DNA from: Euonymus europaeus
Taxonomy: Eukaryota > Streptophyta > Magnoliopsida > Celastrales > Celastraceae
Reading direction: 5' to 3'
Length of the DNA: 64,000 nucleotides
Assembly: GCA_963580455.1 (NCBI GenBank)
Contig: OY756957.1
Location: 22,361,001-22,425,000 of the forward strand
Of the stretch, positions 33,228 to 44,599 are shown piece after piece (position 1 is the stretch's first letter; every line of letters starts with the position of its first letter). A program made the translations under genes and the position numbers. Under the pieces are notes generated by a model, which made no database searches, was not told the DNA's origin, and saw only the letters and a list, made by a program, of their open reading frames with translations.

Positions 33228-36200
33228 TGAGCTGCTAGATAGCCCTCCTACTAATCAAGAAGTTCAACATGTGGTTTTCTCTATTAATCCTAATAGTTGT
33301 CCTGGTCCGGATGGTTATAATGGCACCTTTTTTCAAAGTTGCTGGAATATCATAGGCCAAGCTATTGGAAATGCTTGCAGAGCTTTTTGGCATGGTTATA
33401 GACTCCCTAAGTCTTGTTCAAGCGCTCTGATAGCTTTAATTCCTAAAGTTGCCAACCCTACAAAAATTTCTGAATTAAGACCTATTAGTTTGTGTGGCTT
33501 TCTTAATAAAATTTTCTCAAAAATCATGGCTTTCAGACTAAGTATCATTCTTCCTAAGATCATTTCTCACAATCAGTGTGCTTATGTAAAAAACCGGGAT
33601 ATTGCTGATAACATTTTATTGGCTCAGGAGCTTGCTTTTAACATTAATAAGAAAATTCGTGGAAGCAATGTTATGATCAAATTAGATATGGCGAAGGCCT
33701 ATGACCGTGTATCGTGGTTGTTTTTGACAAAAATCCTCAGAAAATTTAGATTTAGTGAACCTTGGATTGACTTAGTTTGGAATATTATTTCAAACAATTG
33801 GTTCTCCATGCTCATCAATGGTAAAACGTCTGGTTTTTTTAAATCTGAAAAAGGTTTAAGGCAAGGAGATCCTCTATCCCCTGGCCTTTTCCTCATCATG
33901 GCTGAATCCTTGTCAAGAAACCTAAACAAGCTCTATCTTGAGAACCCTTCCTTTGGTTTTTTCGCTGGTAGAAAAATAGATATCATATCTCATCTTGCAT
34001 ATGCGGATGATATTTTACTTTTTTCTAATGGATCTAAGAAAGCAATTACATGTCTCATGAAAACAATGACTGAGTATGAGTTTTGCTCTGGTCAAATGGT
34101 GAATAAAGATAAAAGTTGCTTAATATTTTCTAAGCATATGAGTCTATCTAGAATTGAAAGATTAAAAAATCAAACTGGTTTTGAAAAAAAGAATCTTCCT
34201 ATGACTTATTTGGGTTGCCCGTTGACGTATTCTAGAAAGAAAGTTTGTTTATTTGATAATCTCATAGACAAATTTAAAGCCCAATTATTCAATTGGAGTT
34301 CTTCGTTGTTGTCTAATGGGGGAAGATTAATCCTAATTAAGCATGTGCTTTCCTCTTTTCCTACTTTCCCTTTTGCTGTCTTAGGCCCTCCAAAAAAAAT
34401 TATGCTTCAGTTGGATTCTTTGTGTGCTGATTTCTTTTGGGGTTGTTCTGAATTTGGTAAAAGATTGCATTGGATTTCTTGGGAAAAAACAACTAGACCT
34501 TTCAATGAAGGAGGATTAGGTATTAGAAAATTTTCTGAAACTGTCAAAGCCCTTGAAGGCAAACTATGGTGGAAATTCAGAAAATTAGACTCAATTTGGG
34601 CAAAATTCATGTTCCAAAATTATTGCAAAAAAGACCACCCTGCTATTGTTTCTTCTTCAGGGTCTCCAACCTGGAAAAGACTATGTAATGTGAGAGACAT
34701 GATGGAAGATAAATCTAGGTTTATCATAGGTGATGGGAGGATTAATATCTGGAGAGACAATTGGATGAATGGTGGGCCAATAGCCAACATTATCTCAATT
34801 AATCCTCAATGGCCTTCTCTCCTAAATAGTTTCATTAGGAACAACACTTGGGATGTTGATAAATTGAGAAACTTGGTTCCTGAATTTATTGTTCATATTA
34901 TTACTAAAGAAAACATCTCTTTGACTGATAGTCCTGATATGTTGATATGGACTCCAAATGTTAATGGAATTTTCTCTGTCAAATCTGCTTGGCACATATT
35001 TAGGAATAGCAACTCCTACAATCCTATGTTTGACTCAATATGGAACCAGATAATTCCCACTAAAATATCTATTTTTATGTGGAAATTATTGCACAATAGA
35101 CTACCTTTGGATAATAACCTCAAAACAAAAGGTTTTAGTTTAGCTTCTAAATGCCAATGTTGTGCTTCTAATAAATCTGAAGGAGCTCATCATGTTTTTG
35201 TGAAAAGTCCTACAGCTGTGCAGTTTTGGTCTTTCTTTTGCAAAATCTTTGGTTTAAATTTAAAATCTGTTGGAATTCATTTACTGCTAGCTGAATGGTG
35301 GAGATTTAGGAAGAAAAATCATGTTTTGGGCTCTTTAGTGACCATGATTCCTGTTCTAATCTATTGAAATTTATGGTTGGCCAGAAACAAGGGAAGGTAT
35401 GAAGATAACTTTCCTTCTTCTGACTCCATTATAACATGTATTATTGACCAAACGCAGCTGCAGTTTGCTAGCCTTAAAAAGGTCCGCAAGGTTCAAATTC
35501 AAGATCCGTTCATAAATGCCTTGTTTAATATTACTTTGCATGTTTCTATGCAGCCCAGGCCTTGCTTAATCACTTGGACCACTCCTCCTCTCAATGTTCT
35601 GAAAATTAATTGTGATGGCGGTTCTCTTGGAAATCCTGGACACTCGGGAGGAGGGGGGTCCTTAGAGATCATGCTGGGAACTTTAAAGGTTGCTTTTCCA
35701 ATTATTATGGTATCAATTCTATTACTTTTGCTGAGCTCAAAGCTATTCAAGATGGTATCCTCTTGGCTATTTCTCTTGGTTATAATAATCTTATCGTTGA
35801 GTCTGACTCTTTTGTCGTAATTAATATTTTGTCTTCCAACTATTGTTGTCCTTGGAGTTTGATTTGCATTAAAAGGCAAATTATATCTTATCGTACAAAT
35901 GCTCAAATTACCTTTTGTCATATTTATCGTGAAATCAATAGTGTGGCTGACCTTATGGCTACAAGGGCCTCAAACAACAGGAGTTCTGAGCTAATTTACA
36001 GGTTCAGGGACCTACCAGTCAAAGCTAAAGGCACGCTCAGGATGGATCAATTGGGAGTTCCTGTTGTCAGATTCAAATCTTAGTTTATTTGGTGGTTTTT
36101 GTAGTCTTGTATTGTTAGACCTGTTTTTCTTCGTTAATTGTTTTCTTCTTCTCGTTCCGGGTTTGGTGTATGTCCCCCCGTTGTTAGCCCCCGGAGAACG

Positions 36201-36251
36201 GCTTTTTTTCTTCCTTTTATAATATAAAATAACTCTTTGCCAAAAAAAAAA
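33228..36251 (+). mobile_element. 5'-truncated plant L1-type LINE, 3.0 kb
   Basis: It is bounded by the 11-bp duplication AGTAATCACAA (33217-33227 and 36252-36262) and ends with a poly(A) run (36242-36252). It starts directly in coding sequence (GAG CTG CTA at 33229), so the gag-like ORF and endonuclease are missing, as is usual when reverse transcription stops early. The 3' untranslated region is about 36084-36241. Confidence 0.93.
33229..36083 (+). pseudogene. LINE ORF2 remnant: reverse transcriptase, zinc domain, RNase H
   Basis: RT motifs run in order: CPGPDGYNGTFF, PISLCGFLNKIFSK, IKLDMAKAYDRVSW, GLRQGDPLSP and the catalytic box HLAYADDILLF. The zf-RVT-like domain is near 35080-35230 (FMWKLLHNRLP, CQCCASNKSEGAHHV). 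RNase H starts at KINCDGGSLGNPG (35600) and continues, after a frame change in the G run near 35650, as LGYNNLIVESDSF and NSVADLMATRA. A single TGA (35365-35367), where Trp is expected, and that frameshift are the only lesions, so decay is slight. The first Met-like codon at 33271 is GTG and not a real start. Confidence 0.92.
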
Positions 36252-36690
36252 AGTAATCACAACCCGAAAAGACAACTTGATTGCACAACTCAAATTCTCC
36301 CGAATGTGAATGATATGATGATAAATAATAGTGGGTAGACAAACTGACTTCCCTGTTAAGAAAGCATGCAACATTCTACAATGTTTCTCATTTAACTCCC
36401 CCCTAATGTTCTATTGGCAAAATACTAGCATAGATAAACATGTGAAACAATTTATGGTTCACTCTAAGAAACTTATGAGACCATTTCTCTACAACATACC
36501 CACAAGTATGGATATTAGCCAGGGGTTTCATCGTTTCATCGTATCCCAAGAACCAGTCAAAATTAGGGTAAATTACTCTAGGTATGCCAAGAATCATGGA
36601 CAACGTTTGGACAGAGAACGAAAAAAGACTTATCTTCGAGAAAACAAGAAACACTCCTTGATACAGCACTCTCAAAATAAAAAAATATTT
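36252..36690 (-). pseudogene. N-terminal half of the transposon ORF split by the LINE ('putative plant transposon protein'-like)
   Basis: Minus-strand pieces read MILGIPRVIYPNF, YVVEKWSHKFLRVNHKLF and, after stops, MLHAFLTGKSVCLPTIIYHHI. The last matches the LLYxLLTGRSINVGxLI-type block of the plant transposon-protein family that also appears in the Ogre 3' ORF. Several stops are present. The assignment is by remembered consensus. Confidence 0.45.
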
Positions 36691-38111
36691 GTATAAAATT
36701 CACATACCAAATCAATGCACACAACGTTATAGATTTCTAAAAAGAACGACCAATACTGTTGCTGCCTCTTTAGTTGTGATGCAATATGATTGTTGCGATT
36801 AGGTGTGCAAGAGACTTACAGTTAGTCTCAAATTATGATGAACTACTGGTAACCAATCTAATTGCGAATCAAACGATTGTGCGAGGTAAAAAGAGACCTC
36901 AAATACCTCTAGAAACGCTGGCTTCACTTAGAGTACGCCTCACCAAACAAACGATGAAAACTAAAAACAAAAGATAATAGGAGAGCTTGTTTATACTCCA
37001 AAGAGTTGATTTTTTTTTTGTATGTGTGCAAGAGAGCTTACATTTTTCATTTCTACTACTTATACATGCTCATATCGCTGCCTTAAAATATGACCACTAA
37101 CATAAAACATAGCAATTTCACTAATAACGTCTCTTGCAGTCACATTTAACCCAATAACGATCTAACATGAGTAAGCACCATCTACCATATGCCTATATTT
37201 ACTTAACCACCCGCTTAAAACATGGCATGTTATTCACATCTGATTGTGTTTTCCTTTAATGTACAATTCTAGGCTTAGCTATAAACATAAAATCTTGGCT
37301 AGGAAGAAAACTAGTGGTCCTATGAAAGATCTAGTAGATTGCAACCTATTGCAAACACTTCAGCCCAATCTACCACTACCATAACTACCATGCAAATTAG
37401 TGACATGAAAAACAATCGCCCACCAAAGAAGATGACAAGTCCACTTTTACTAAGTTAAGGACTAAAGTAAGTGTTGGACTTCCTACTTTCTCTAGCCCTT
37501 TTCTTCCTACCAAGAGAAGCCCTCTACTTGTCATGATAGAACCATCTCTGGTATGGGTCCAGCCAATCATCTCTGCAAGCCCTAGTACTCAAGTAACTTT
37601 CAAATTTTCAATATTCACATTCTTATTAATCATGACCCTTAACAAATTATCTTAATTTTCAAGTGGCCAGTGGCAGCGCACCTTTTAGAATTCTAGAAAC
37701 TATCATTAGGGAAGAATTTGAACATCCGTTAAAGGATCTAACTTCTCCTTGCTGTCTGCCTCCTCATCCAGTGTAGTTCTGGCTAAACTGTCAACTATTG
37801 AAGAACATGAAGCTGCTAGATAAGTTATCTGATCTCTCTATTGTCCTCATCAACAAAACTCTTCCCTCCATCCAACCTCTACTATCTAATATGGTGGACC
37901 GATCTCTAGGGAGAATATGTCTAACTTGAGTATGAGCTGTCATCCGTGTAGTTCTCCTGTCAACTTTATTTTAAGAAACACACACTCTTAGTTCAACAAA
38001 CTCAAGATTTCTCTCGATTGGGGACTACAACTCAGAAGTTGAATTTGAAGATATAAAACAAATGCTTAGAGGACTCTAAGCTAAGAAAGTCCGTGGTGGA
38101 GAAATAAGATG
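36691..38111. other. Transposon-derived or intergenic sequence
   Basis: No clear gene. Just before the hAT element, and continuing after it, the plus strand encodes a coiled-coil-like stretch (VEFEDIKQMLRGL ... LDMQVNKLKTEAKTA) that the hAT insertion interrupts at the target site. Its source is unknown. Confidence 0.35.
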
Positions 38112-38593
38112 CCATCTATTAGGCCTGGGCATGGGTCGGGTCGGTTGATTATCGGCCGATAATCCAACCACCCGACAACCGATTTTATGGATCTTTAAAA
38201 ACCATTATCGGCCCGACTATATTGGGTCTATTGCCGATTGTCAACCGAGTCGGGTCGGATCGATAATGCTAACTGGTCGATAATATCGGCCGAAAAAAAA
38301 AACATATTTAATGGTAAATTTCACTGTTAATTATAATACTACTACATACTAAAAGATAAGTGCTTAAATGCTAAATATTCACTCATTCCATTCAGAGTTG
38401 CACAATCAAATATTCAAATTACACTATTACATAACATAATGTCATAATCCAAAAAATATCAAAATAAGTATAAGATATAATTGCAATTGTTCGGTTCATA
38501 GAGAAATTGGAGAGTGCAGGATGCACACTTGCACTGCTGCTGCAGCCTGCATGTTGGAACTACCGAATTGGGCACTCCACTAGCAAATAGTCA

Positions 38594-39269
38594 TGTAACA
38601 CCCCGCCCCAGCCCGGATCAACAGCCCAACTGGCCTCCCTGGCACTAGCCACCATCAAGTGTTACTAGGCCCATGGGCCCCACCCCCAACCCATCACTCC
38701 CCTAATTGAGAATAGGTTGTTGCTCCTGGGAGTCGAACCCCTCAAGGCCTTTACATGGCCAACTCCCATCACCAACTAAGCCATGGCTTGAAGGAGTTCG
38801 AATCCTTGCTCCAACAACCCACCCTTGATGGTGCCAGCTTGAGATGGGCTGGGGGGAGAGGGGTTGGGCTACCTTAGGGTCCATGGGCCTGTCACAAGTC
38901 TGCTGCGCAACTCTGATTCAAAAAAGGTAGTTTTTATGTAACACCCCGGCCCAACAGGCCCACCATCAAGTGTTACAGGGCCGCGGCCCACAACCCCCAA
39001 CCCATCATGCGACTTAATCACTGCGCATAGGTTGTTGGTGGGATTCGAACTCTCAACCTCCCACCCTTTAACATAGGGCCTTGGCCAACTATGCCACCGG
39101 ATCAATTGGTGGCATAGTTGGCCAAGGCCCTATGTTAAAGGGTGGGAGGTTGAGAGTTCGAATCCCACCAACAACCTATGCGCGGTGATTAAGTCGCATG
39201 ATGGGTTGGGGGTTGTGGGCCACGGCCCTGTAACACTTGATGGTGGGCCTGTTGGGCCGGGGTGTTACA
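38594..39269. mobile_element. Composite short element with TGTAACACC ends and tRNA-like promoter boxes, inside the hAT
   Basis: It begins TGTAACACCCCG (38594), ends CGGGGTGTTACA (39269) and is flanked by AGTCA on both sides (38589-38593 and 39270-39274). Inside are three related tRNA-like heads: one at about 38720-38790 (minus), one in each arm of an inverted repeat. Each has a perfect A box (TGGCNTAGTTGG) and B box (GTTCGANTCC) 33-34 bp apart, the spacing of a Pol III type 2 promoter. I read it as a tRNA-related SINE or SINE/MITE hybrid. No coding frame. Confidence 0.65.
38937..39269. repeat. Foldback: two 162-bp arms, 9-bp loop
   Basis: Arms 38937-39098 and 39108-39269 are reverse complements with about two mismatches (for example CTGCGC against CCGCGC). 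The loop is GGATCAATT. The right arm has a plus-strand A box at 39110-39121 and B box at 39156-39165; the left arm has the mirror pair. A transcript across it would form a very long, near-perfect hairpin. The frames at 38869-39105 and 39185-39400 are by-products. Confidence 0.92.
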
Positions 39270-39593
39270 AGTCATCTAGTCCAGACTCCAAAATGGCAAC
39301 TATAACAGCCTGTCCAACTCCAAAAAGGCAAAAAGGCAGTGATTTAGTGAAGATTGAAGTGCATAATAAAATAAAATATAGTAGAGCAACTGACCAATAG
39401 CAATATAGCATATTCATTATTGAATTCTACAATTTGTTGAATTCTCAATTTTTCATACCTGTAGGCTGCACATATTTGCTAAGCAATTCTAGAAGTTTGT
39501 GTTGTTGAGCCACTTGGCCCCCTTGGTAGTGGCATTCCTTGAAGATTTTGCATTGATATGATCTCTACAAGTTTAAATCATCAAATGAAATCA

Positions 39594-41808
39594 ATCAAAT
39601 AATGTATAACTATACAGTATAAGTACATTATAAAAAAATAAAATAAAATTTACAACAAATAAAACTACAAAAGGATAAAAAGTACCATGTTCAACTTCCT
39701 CCAATGTCGAATAAAACTCCAATTCAAATTGGGTTGGATCCTTATAAAATGAAACCCATCCGCCTTGAGCCAATCACTTGTACATATCAATGCCTCCACC
39801 ATCTTTGGAGTTAAACAACTCCTAAAAGGATGCATAACCCTTGATCCTGTACTAAATGCACATTCGGAAGCCACACTTGAAACCGGCATTGCAAAGATGT
39901 CTTTGGCAATGTTGGCTAAAGTTGGAAATCTAACCATCTCCGATTTCCAATATTGCAAAATTTTGAACTTGTTCTTCTTCACTTCTAAGTGAGGTTCATG
40001 TAAGTTTCTATCAACCTCATCACTTAAGGCAACCACTTGGTTTTCCTTTAAAGATTGATGGTATAACATATCATCCTCATCTTCTCCTAGATCATCACTA
40101 TCACCCTCCTCTTCCGAGTCACCACCCACATCATCATGACCTTCATCACTAGGTTGATTTCTTCTGGGCAAGATCTCTCCATATTCTTTAAACAAGTCAT
40201 GGAGCATTTGTTTTACCTCCCATTGTAGCCTTTCCACCATCTCTTTACTCATCCCCATGTGATTTAGTTGAAAACCCAAATAAGGTAACTTGTATCTTGG
40301 ATCAAGAACAACCGCAAGAAAAATAAAGAGGTTCACATTCTCCCATTTTCCCCAATATTTGTCAAATTTGATCTTCATTGTTGAAGCCACCCTATGCAAT
40401 GGTTCATAACTTGGCATTTTCATCTATTTTTCCAACAACACTTGGATATTCAACAATTGCTTGAATACCAAGTGCGCGGTGGGTGTTTTACAAGCACTTA
40501 GTTTGAGGGCCGCTTCATAAAATACCTTCAAAAAAGCCACAAAGTCCTTAGCATTTTCCCAATCCATCATATCCGGGCACGTAGTGTTCTTATTATCTTT
40601 GAAATAGTCTTGGAACCCCGAGTCTAAGAGACTTAACCTATCAAACACCTTGGAATACTTCAAAGCTTGCACCAACATAGTATAGGTAGAGTTCCACCTA
40701 GTACAAACATCCATGCATACAATAGGTCGCCCTTCTATACCTTCATCATGAGCAAATTCCCTAAACTTTTCTAATCTTTGTGGTGATGATCTAACCCACT
40801 TCATAGCCAACCTAATGCCTACAATTGATTCACTTAAAAATCTCCATCCCATCTTGCACAATCAAATTAAGAATGTGACAGCAACACCTCATGTGCATAT
40901 GAGCACCACCAAACACAAGCCCCTTACTTCTAGCAAGTCTTCATTTGAAAATGTCAATTGCTTTGTCATTGGCCGAGGCATTATCTACCGCTATTGTGAA
41001 TACCTTCTCAATCTCCCAATCACCCATCAAACACTTCTCTAAAGTTTTAGCTATTGTGTCACCCCTATGGTTGGCAATTTGACAAAAAGAGAGGATTCGT
41101 TTGTGCAAATTCCAATCATCATCCATAAAGTGTGCAGTGATCACCATGTAATTAATATTTTGGATAGAGGTCCAAGTGTCCGTACTGAGAGACACTCTTG
41201 AACTACCACTTAAAACACTCTTAAGCTTTGCTTTCGCCTGTAAAAAATAATTCATGATACCTCGAGCAATCGTCTTATGACAAGGCATAATAAATTGAGG
41301 GCATATATAGGAAAACCCACTCCCTTTACAATACTGAATGGGTGTTCATCTCTGATTATCATCTCTATCAATTTATTCCTAGCCCAATTCTTATCATAAT
41401 GCAAAGGAACCAGCTCACATTGGGGTTATTTGACAACAATGGTTGCTTGGGATCATGCTTATCCTTCCTAACAGGAGATTCTAAGCAAGCGTTAAACACG
41501 TGATGTCTCATATTGGTTGTTCCATAGCTCTTCGACCCACATGGATACTCCTTCGTCTTGCAATAATTACAAATTGCCTTTAATGGTTGGATAAGTATTC
41601 CATGTTGATCCTTCTTGTATGTGAAGTGTTTCCACACTTCAAAGGTCTTCTTTCCCAGCTTAAATATTGGGGGTTGTGTTGATTGGGTCACACTTGGTTG
41701 AGACTGCATCTTAGTTTGACCTTCTGATTGAGGAGGAAGAGGTGCTTGCGGTTGTGGGGTTGAGAGCCTTGAGGCAGCAGAATGTGTTGTCGATCGTCGC
41801 TTTGTCAT
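39594..41808 (-). pseudogene. hAT transposase (BED zinc finger, RICESLEEPER/DAYSLEEPER-like), broken
   Basis: ATG at 41806-41808 starts MTKRRSTTHS. A BED zinc finger follows (VWKHFTYKK, AICNYCKTKEYPC, TTNMRHHVFNAC). The catalytic region has VSLSTDTWTS and later CMDVCTRWNSTYTML, and the C-terminal dimerisation domain has ILQYWKSEMVRFPTLA and SSVASECAFSTGSRV. Lesions: frame changes near 41290-41370 and 40860-40940, a TAG stop at 40424-40426 and another frame change near 39770, after which GGWVSFYKDPTQFELEF follows in a different frame. Length and order are otherwise normal. Confidence 0.88.
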
Positions 41809-42779
41809 TCTATAAATGAAAATCATTCACAATAATCAATACTAAATAGGAGTGTCAATAACAATTTTAATTCATTAAACAAAATTGCATTTTCAATAAC
41901 CCAATAATCATTTAAATGCAAGGATATTAATGAAACCATTAACCATACACAGTTACATAAGGCCATAAGTGCATCTGTGCATGCCCTCATGATAAAATAA
42001 ACACTTCCAATTAAAATTTTATAATCAGGTGTTAAGTGCCTACAACCAATTTCCAATTCCAACTTCCAAGTGCCACTCGCAAGTCACAACTCACAACAAG
42101 TTAAAACTTAAAACCATAAACATTTAGCCATTTACACAAGACACATAATGATCTACATTATACAGAGAACACATCACATTAGCCATAATAATTATAAATT
42201 AGTAAACACTTCAAGTTTCAATTTTCAGCCATTGTAAATACCTTACTTGAAGTGCCGAGTAGCCAAAGTGGACTCAGGACTGATCTGCCATCTGCGTCTT
42301 AACTCTCAAGGTCTGTGCCTCAGTGACCGTGACTCCGTGGGTTTGTGATGGTAGTGCTGTCGTCGGCTCGTTGCAACTTGCAATGTTGATTTAAATTTTA
42401 GGCTTGCAGAGTGAGTGGAGTGGCTATCGGGCACTGGCCACTGGTTGTGGCATTAGATTAGAGACAATGAGACATATTTTAATTTTTAAGTTTAATGGGT
42501 AGTGGGCTGCCGGTTATGGGCCGGGTTGGGTAATGGGTATTGGGTAGTCATATTTTAAGTTTAAGGTAATGAGCTTATTTATTGGGTTGAATAATTTTGG
42601 ATTTTACCATTTTGGTTATAAATGGCCGGTTGGCCAATCGACCTATGTACATGTGGGTTAGTTGGTATTATCGGCCCGACAATTTGAGTCGGTTGTCGGG
42701 CCGATATTCAAGGGCCGGTAATGGGTCGGTTGCTATTATTGGCCGATAATATCGACCCATGCCCAGCCCTACCATCTAT

Positions 42780-43045
42780 GACTTGGATATGCAGGTAAAT
42801 AAGCTCAAAACTGAAGCTAAGACTGCAACACATGCCTTAATGATTGAATGGTCTAGGGATAAGACTCAATTAGATTCAGTTTTGGGAAACTAAGGGCTAG
42901 GTTTTTGTCTGCTAAAAACTGGGATTTTATGAAGCAGCAGTTGCACTAAAGCTTCTTGGGTTGTCACTATTTCATGCATTCTCATAATAATTGACTATGA
43001 TTTTTAGGATTACTACAATGACTTATGCACTTTGTTATCATTCTT
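42780..43045. other. Continuation of the pre-hAT sequence
   Basis: The coiled-coil-like frame interrupted by the hAT continues here for about 100 bp (NKLKTEAKTATHALMIEW) and then stops. Nothing else is recognised. Confidence 0.4.
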
Positions 43046-44590
43046 TTAGACTTTTGCTTGTGATTGTTGAAAATGGATTTGATCTGTGCTTGATTGCTTG
43101 CATGTTCTATAAGCCCATAGTGTTTCTAAGAGAATCTTATAGCACACCATAGGCTTATCTTCCACCATCTTCTCAAGCATGCCTCTTAGTATTTTAGTGG
43201 TTATATCTGCTTGACCATTTTTTTGTGGATAATGAGGAGTGGAATTGATCAATTTAATTTAATAATCCTCGACAAATGCTCTGAACTCATCACCAGTGAA
43301 TATTGTACCCTGATCCTTTGTGATAGATTATGGGATTCCAAAATGATGTATGGCGTGTTCCTTGATAAAATCGATCATATCATTCAATTCCAGTTTCTTC
43401 AGAGCACAACTTGCACATATTTGAAAAAAAATCAGTCATTGCCACGATGAAATGATGTCCTTTCAAAGATCCAGGATGGATCATGCCAATGATATCAATA
43501 GCCCAACCATATAAAGGCCATGGTTTAACCATATAATGCATTTCAGATGTAAGAGCTTGTTGAATGCTACCATGTCTTTGACAGTTCTTGCACTCTGTTG
43601 AGTAATTGATATAATGTTTTAATATATTAGGCCAAAAATGTCTATACATTTTGAGCAACCAACACATTTTAGTGCCAGCCTAATGGGCACCACATATTCC
43701 TTGACGGATCTGTGACATTACCTTCATTCTTTTCCACAAAGCCTAAACACCATAGCAATAGCAATAGCTCATCCTCAATCAATACATAATTTTAAGCTTG
43801 CACCTTGACATGCTTTGGCGTCTTACCACTTGGCATTTTGAGATAGTTTGCAATAGGCTCCCTCTAGTCTATAATCGAATTATCATTCACCATAACTTCA
43901 ACAACCATTCCCATCTGCTAGATTGACGGATGAAATCTTCATTCCACCATATTGATCATATGCATAAAGTTTTTTGCCATTCTAAGGCAAGATGCAATAT
44001 GAGCTAACTTATTATCTTCCCAATTCTTCTCTCTAGCCAGATAGTTAATGGTGACCTCTTTTAAGTCTACCAAAAGGTGAATAATGACTGGATAATAATG
44101 GGCTAGTGCATAACTTACACACTTATACTCACCTGACAATGTTTTTAGCACTAGATCAGAATCTTCATAGATCAAGACATCATTGGCCATATTATCCCTC
44201 GAGATCTCAAAACTAATCAGCAAAGCTTTATACTCTGTCTAATTCTTAGTTCAATAAAAGTCTAAATGAATAAAAAGTGTTGATTTGGTTCCTGATGGAG
44301 CCAGATGGGCCACTCCAGCTCTAGCAGCATTATCAATGCTTGATCCATCAAATTTCAGAATCCATGAAACCTTATGCACAAAATGAACAGACTGCATTTC
44401 TTCATCTGAAAGCTCTATTGTCTGATGGTCATCAAAAGTTTTAGCCAAAGACTATCCTTTAATTGAATTTTGTGGATTCCATACCAGTGTAAACTCAGTT
44501 AAGGCAAGAGACCACTTTCCTATTCCCCTTGTCAGTATCTACTTTGAAAACATGTACTTCAATAAATTGGTCTCAGATACAATGAATATC
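43046..44590 (-). pseudogene. Tat-type gypsy pol remnant: RNase H and integrase
   Basis: From right to left on the minus strand: IGKWSLALTEFTLVWNPQ and WILKFDGSSIDNAARAG (RNase H), VLIYEDSDLVLKTLSGEYKC, then integrase with YINYSTECKNCQRHG (zinc binding), WAIDIIGMIHPGS and FIVAMTDFFS, and finally STPHYPQKNGQAD. Many stops and frame changes are present, so it is old. RT is missing: the sequence changes direction at about 44595. Confidence 0.75.
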
Positions 44591-44599
44591 TTGGACCTA

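Larger units (their letters stand above)
38120..42771 (-). mobile_element. hAT transposon, 4652 bp, complete ends
   Basis: Exact 8-bp target duplications CCATCTAT flank it (38112-38119 and 42772-42779). The termini are inverted repeats: TAGGCCTGGGCATGGGTCG at the left and, as reverse complement, TAGGGCTGGGCATGGGTCG at the right, one mismatch in 19. Subterminal GGCCGATAAT and GGGTCGGG motifs are repeated at both ends, where hAT transposase normally binds. It carries a broken transposase and one inserted element, so it can move only in trans. Confidence 0.95.

Noticed and set aside
39110..39175. tRNA gene
   Set aside because: A and B boxes are perfect, but the stems of a tRNA cloverleaf do not form and the same sequence is present inverted; a tRNA-derived repeat is the better reading.
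39185..39400. Plus-strand frame of 71 residues and its mirror at 38869-39105
   Set aside because: Both are by-products of the foldback; the arms encode the same peptide in opposite directions.
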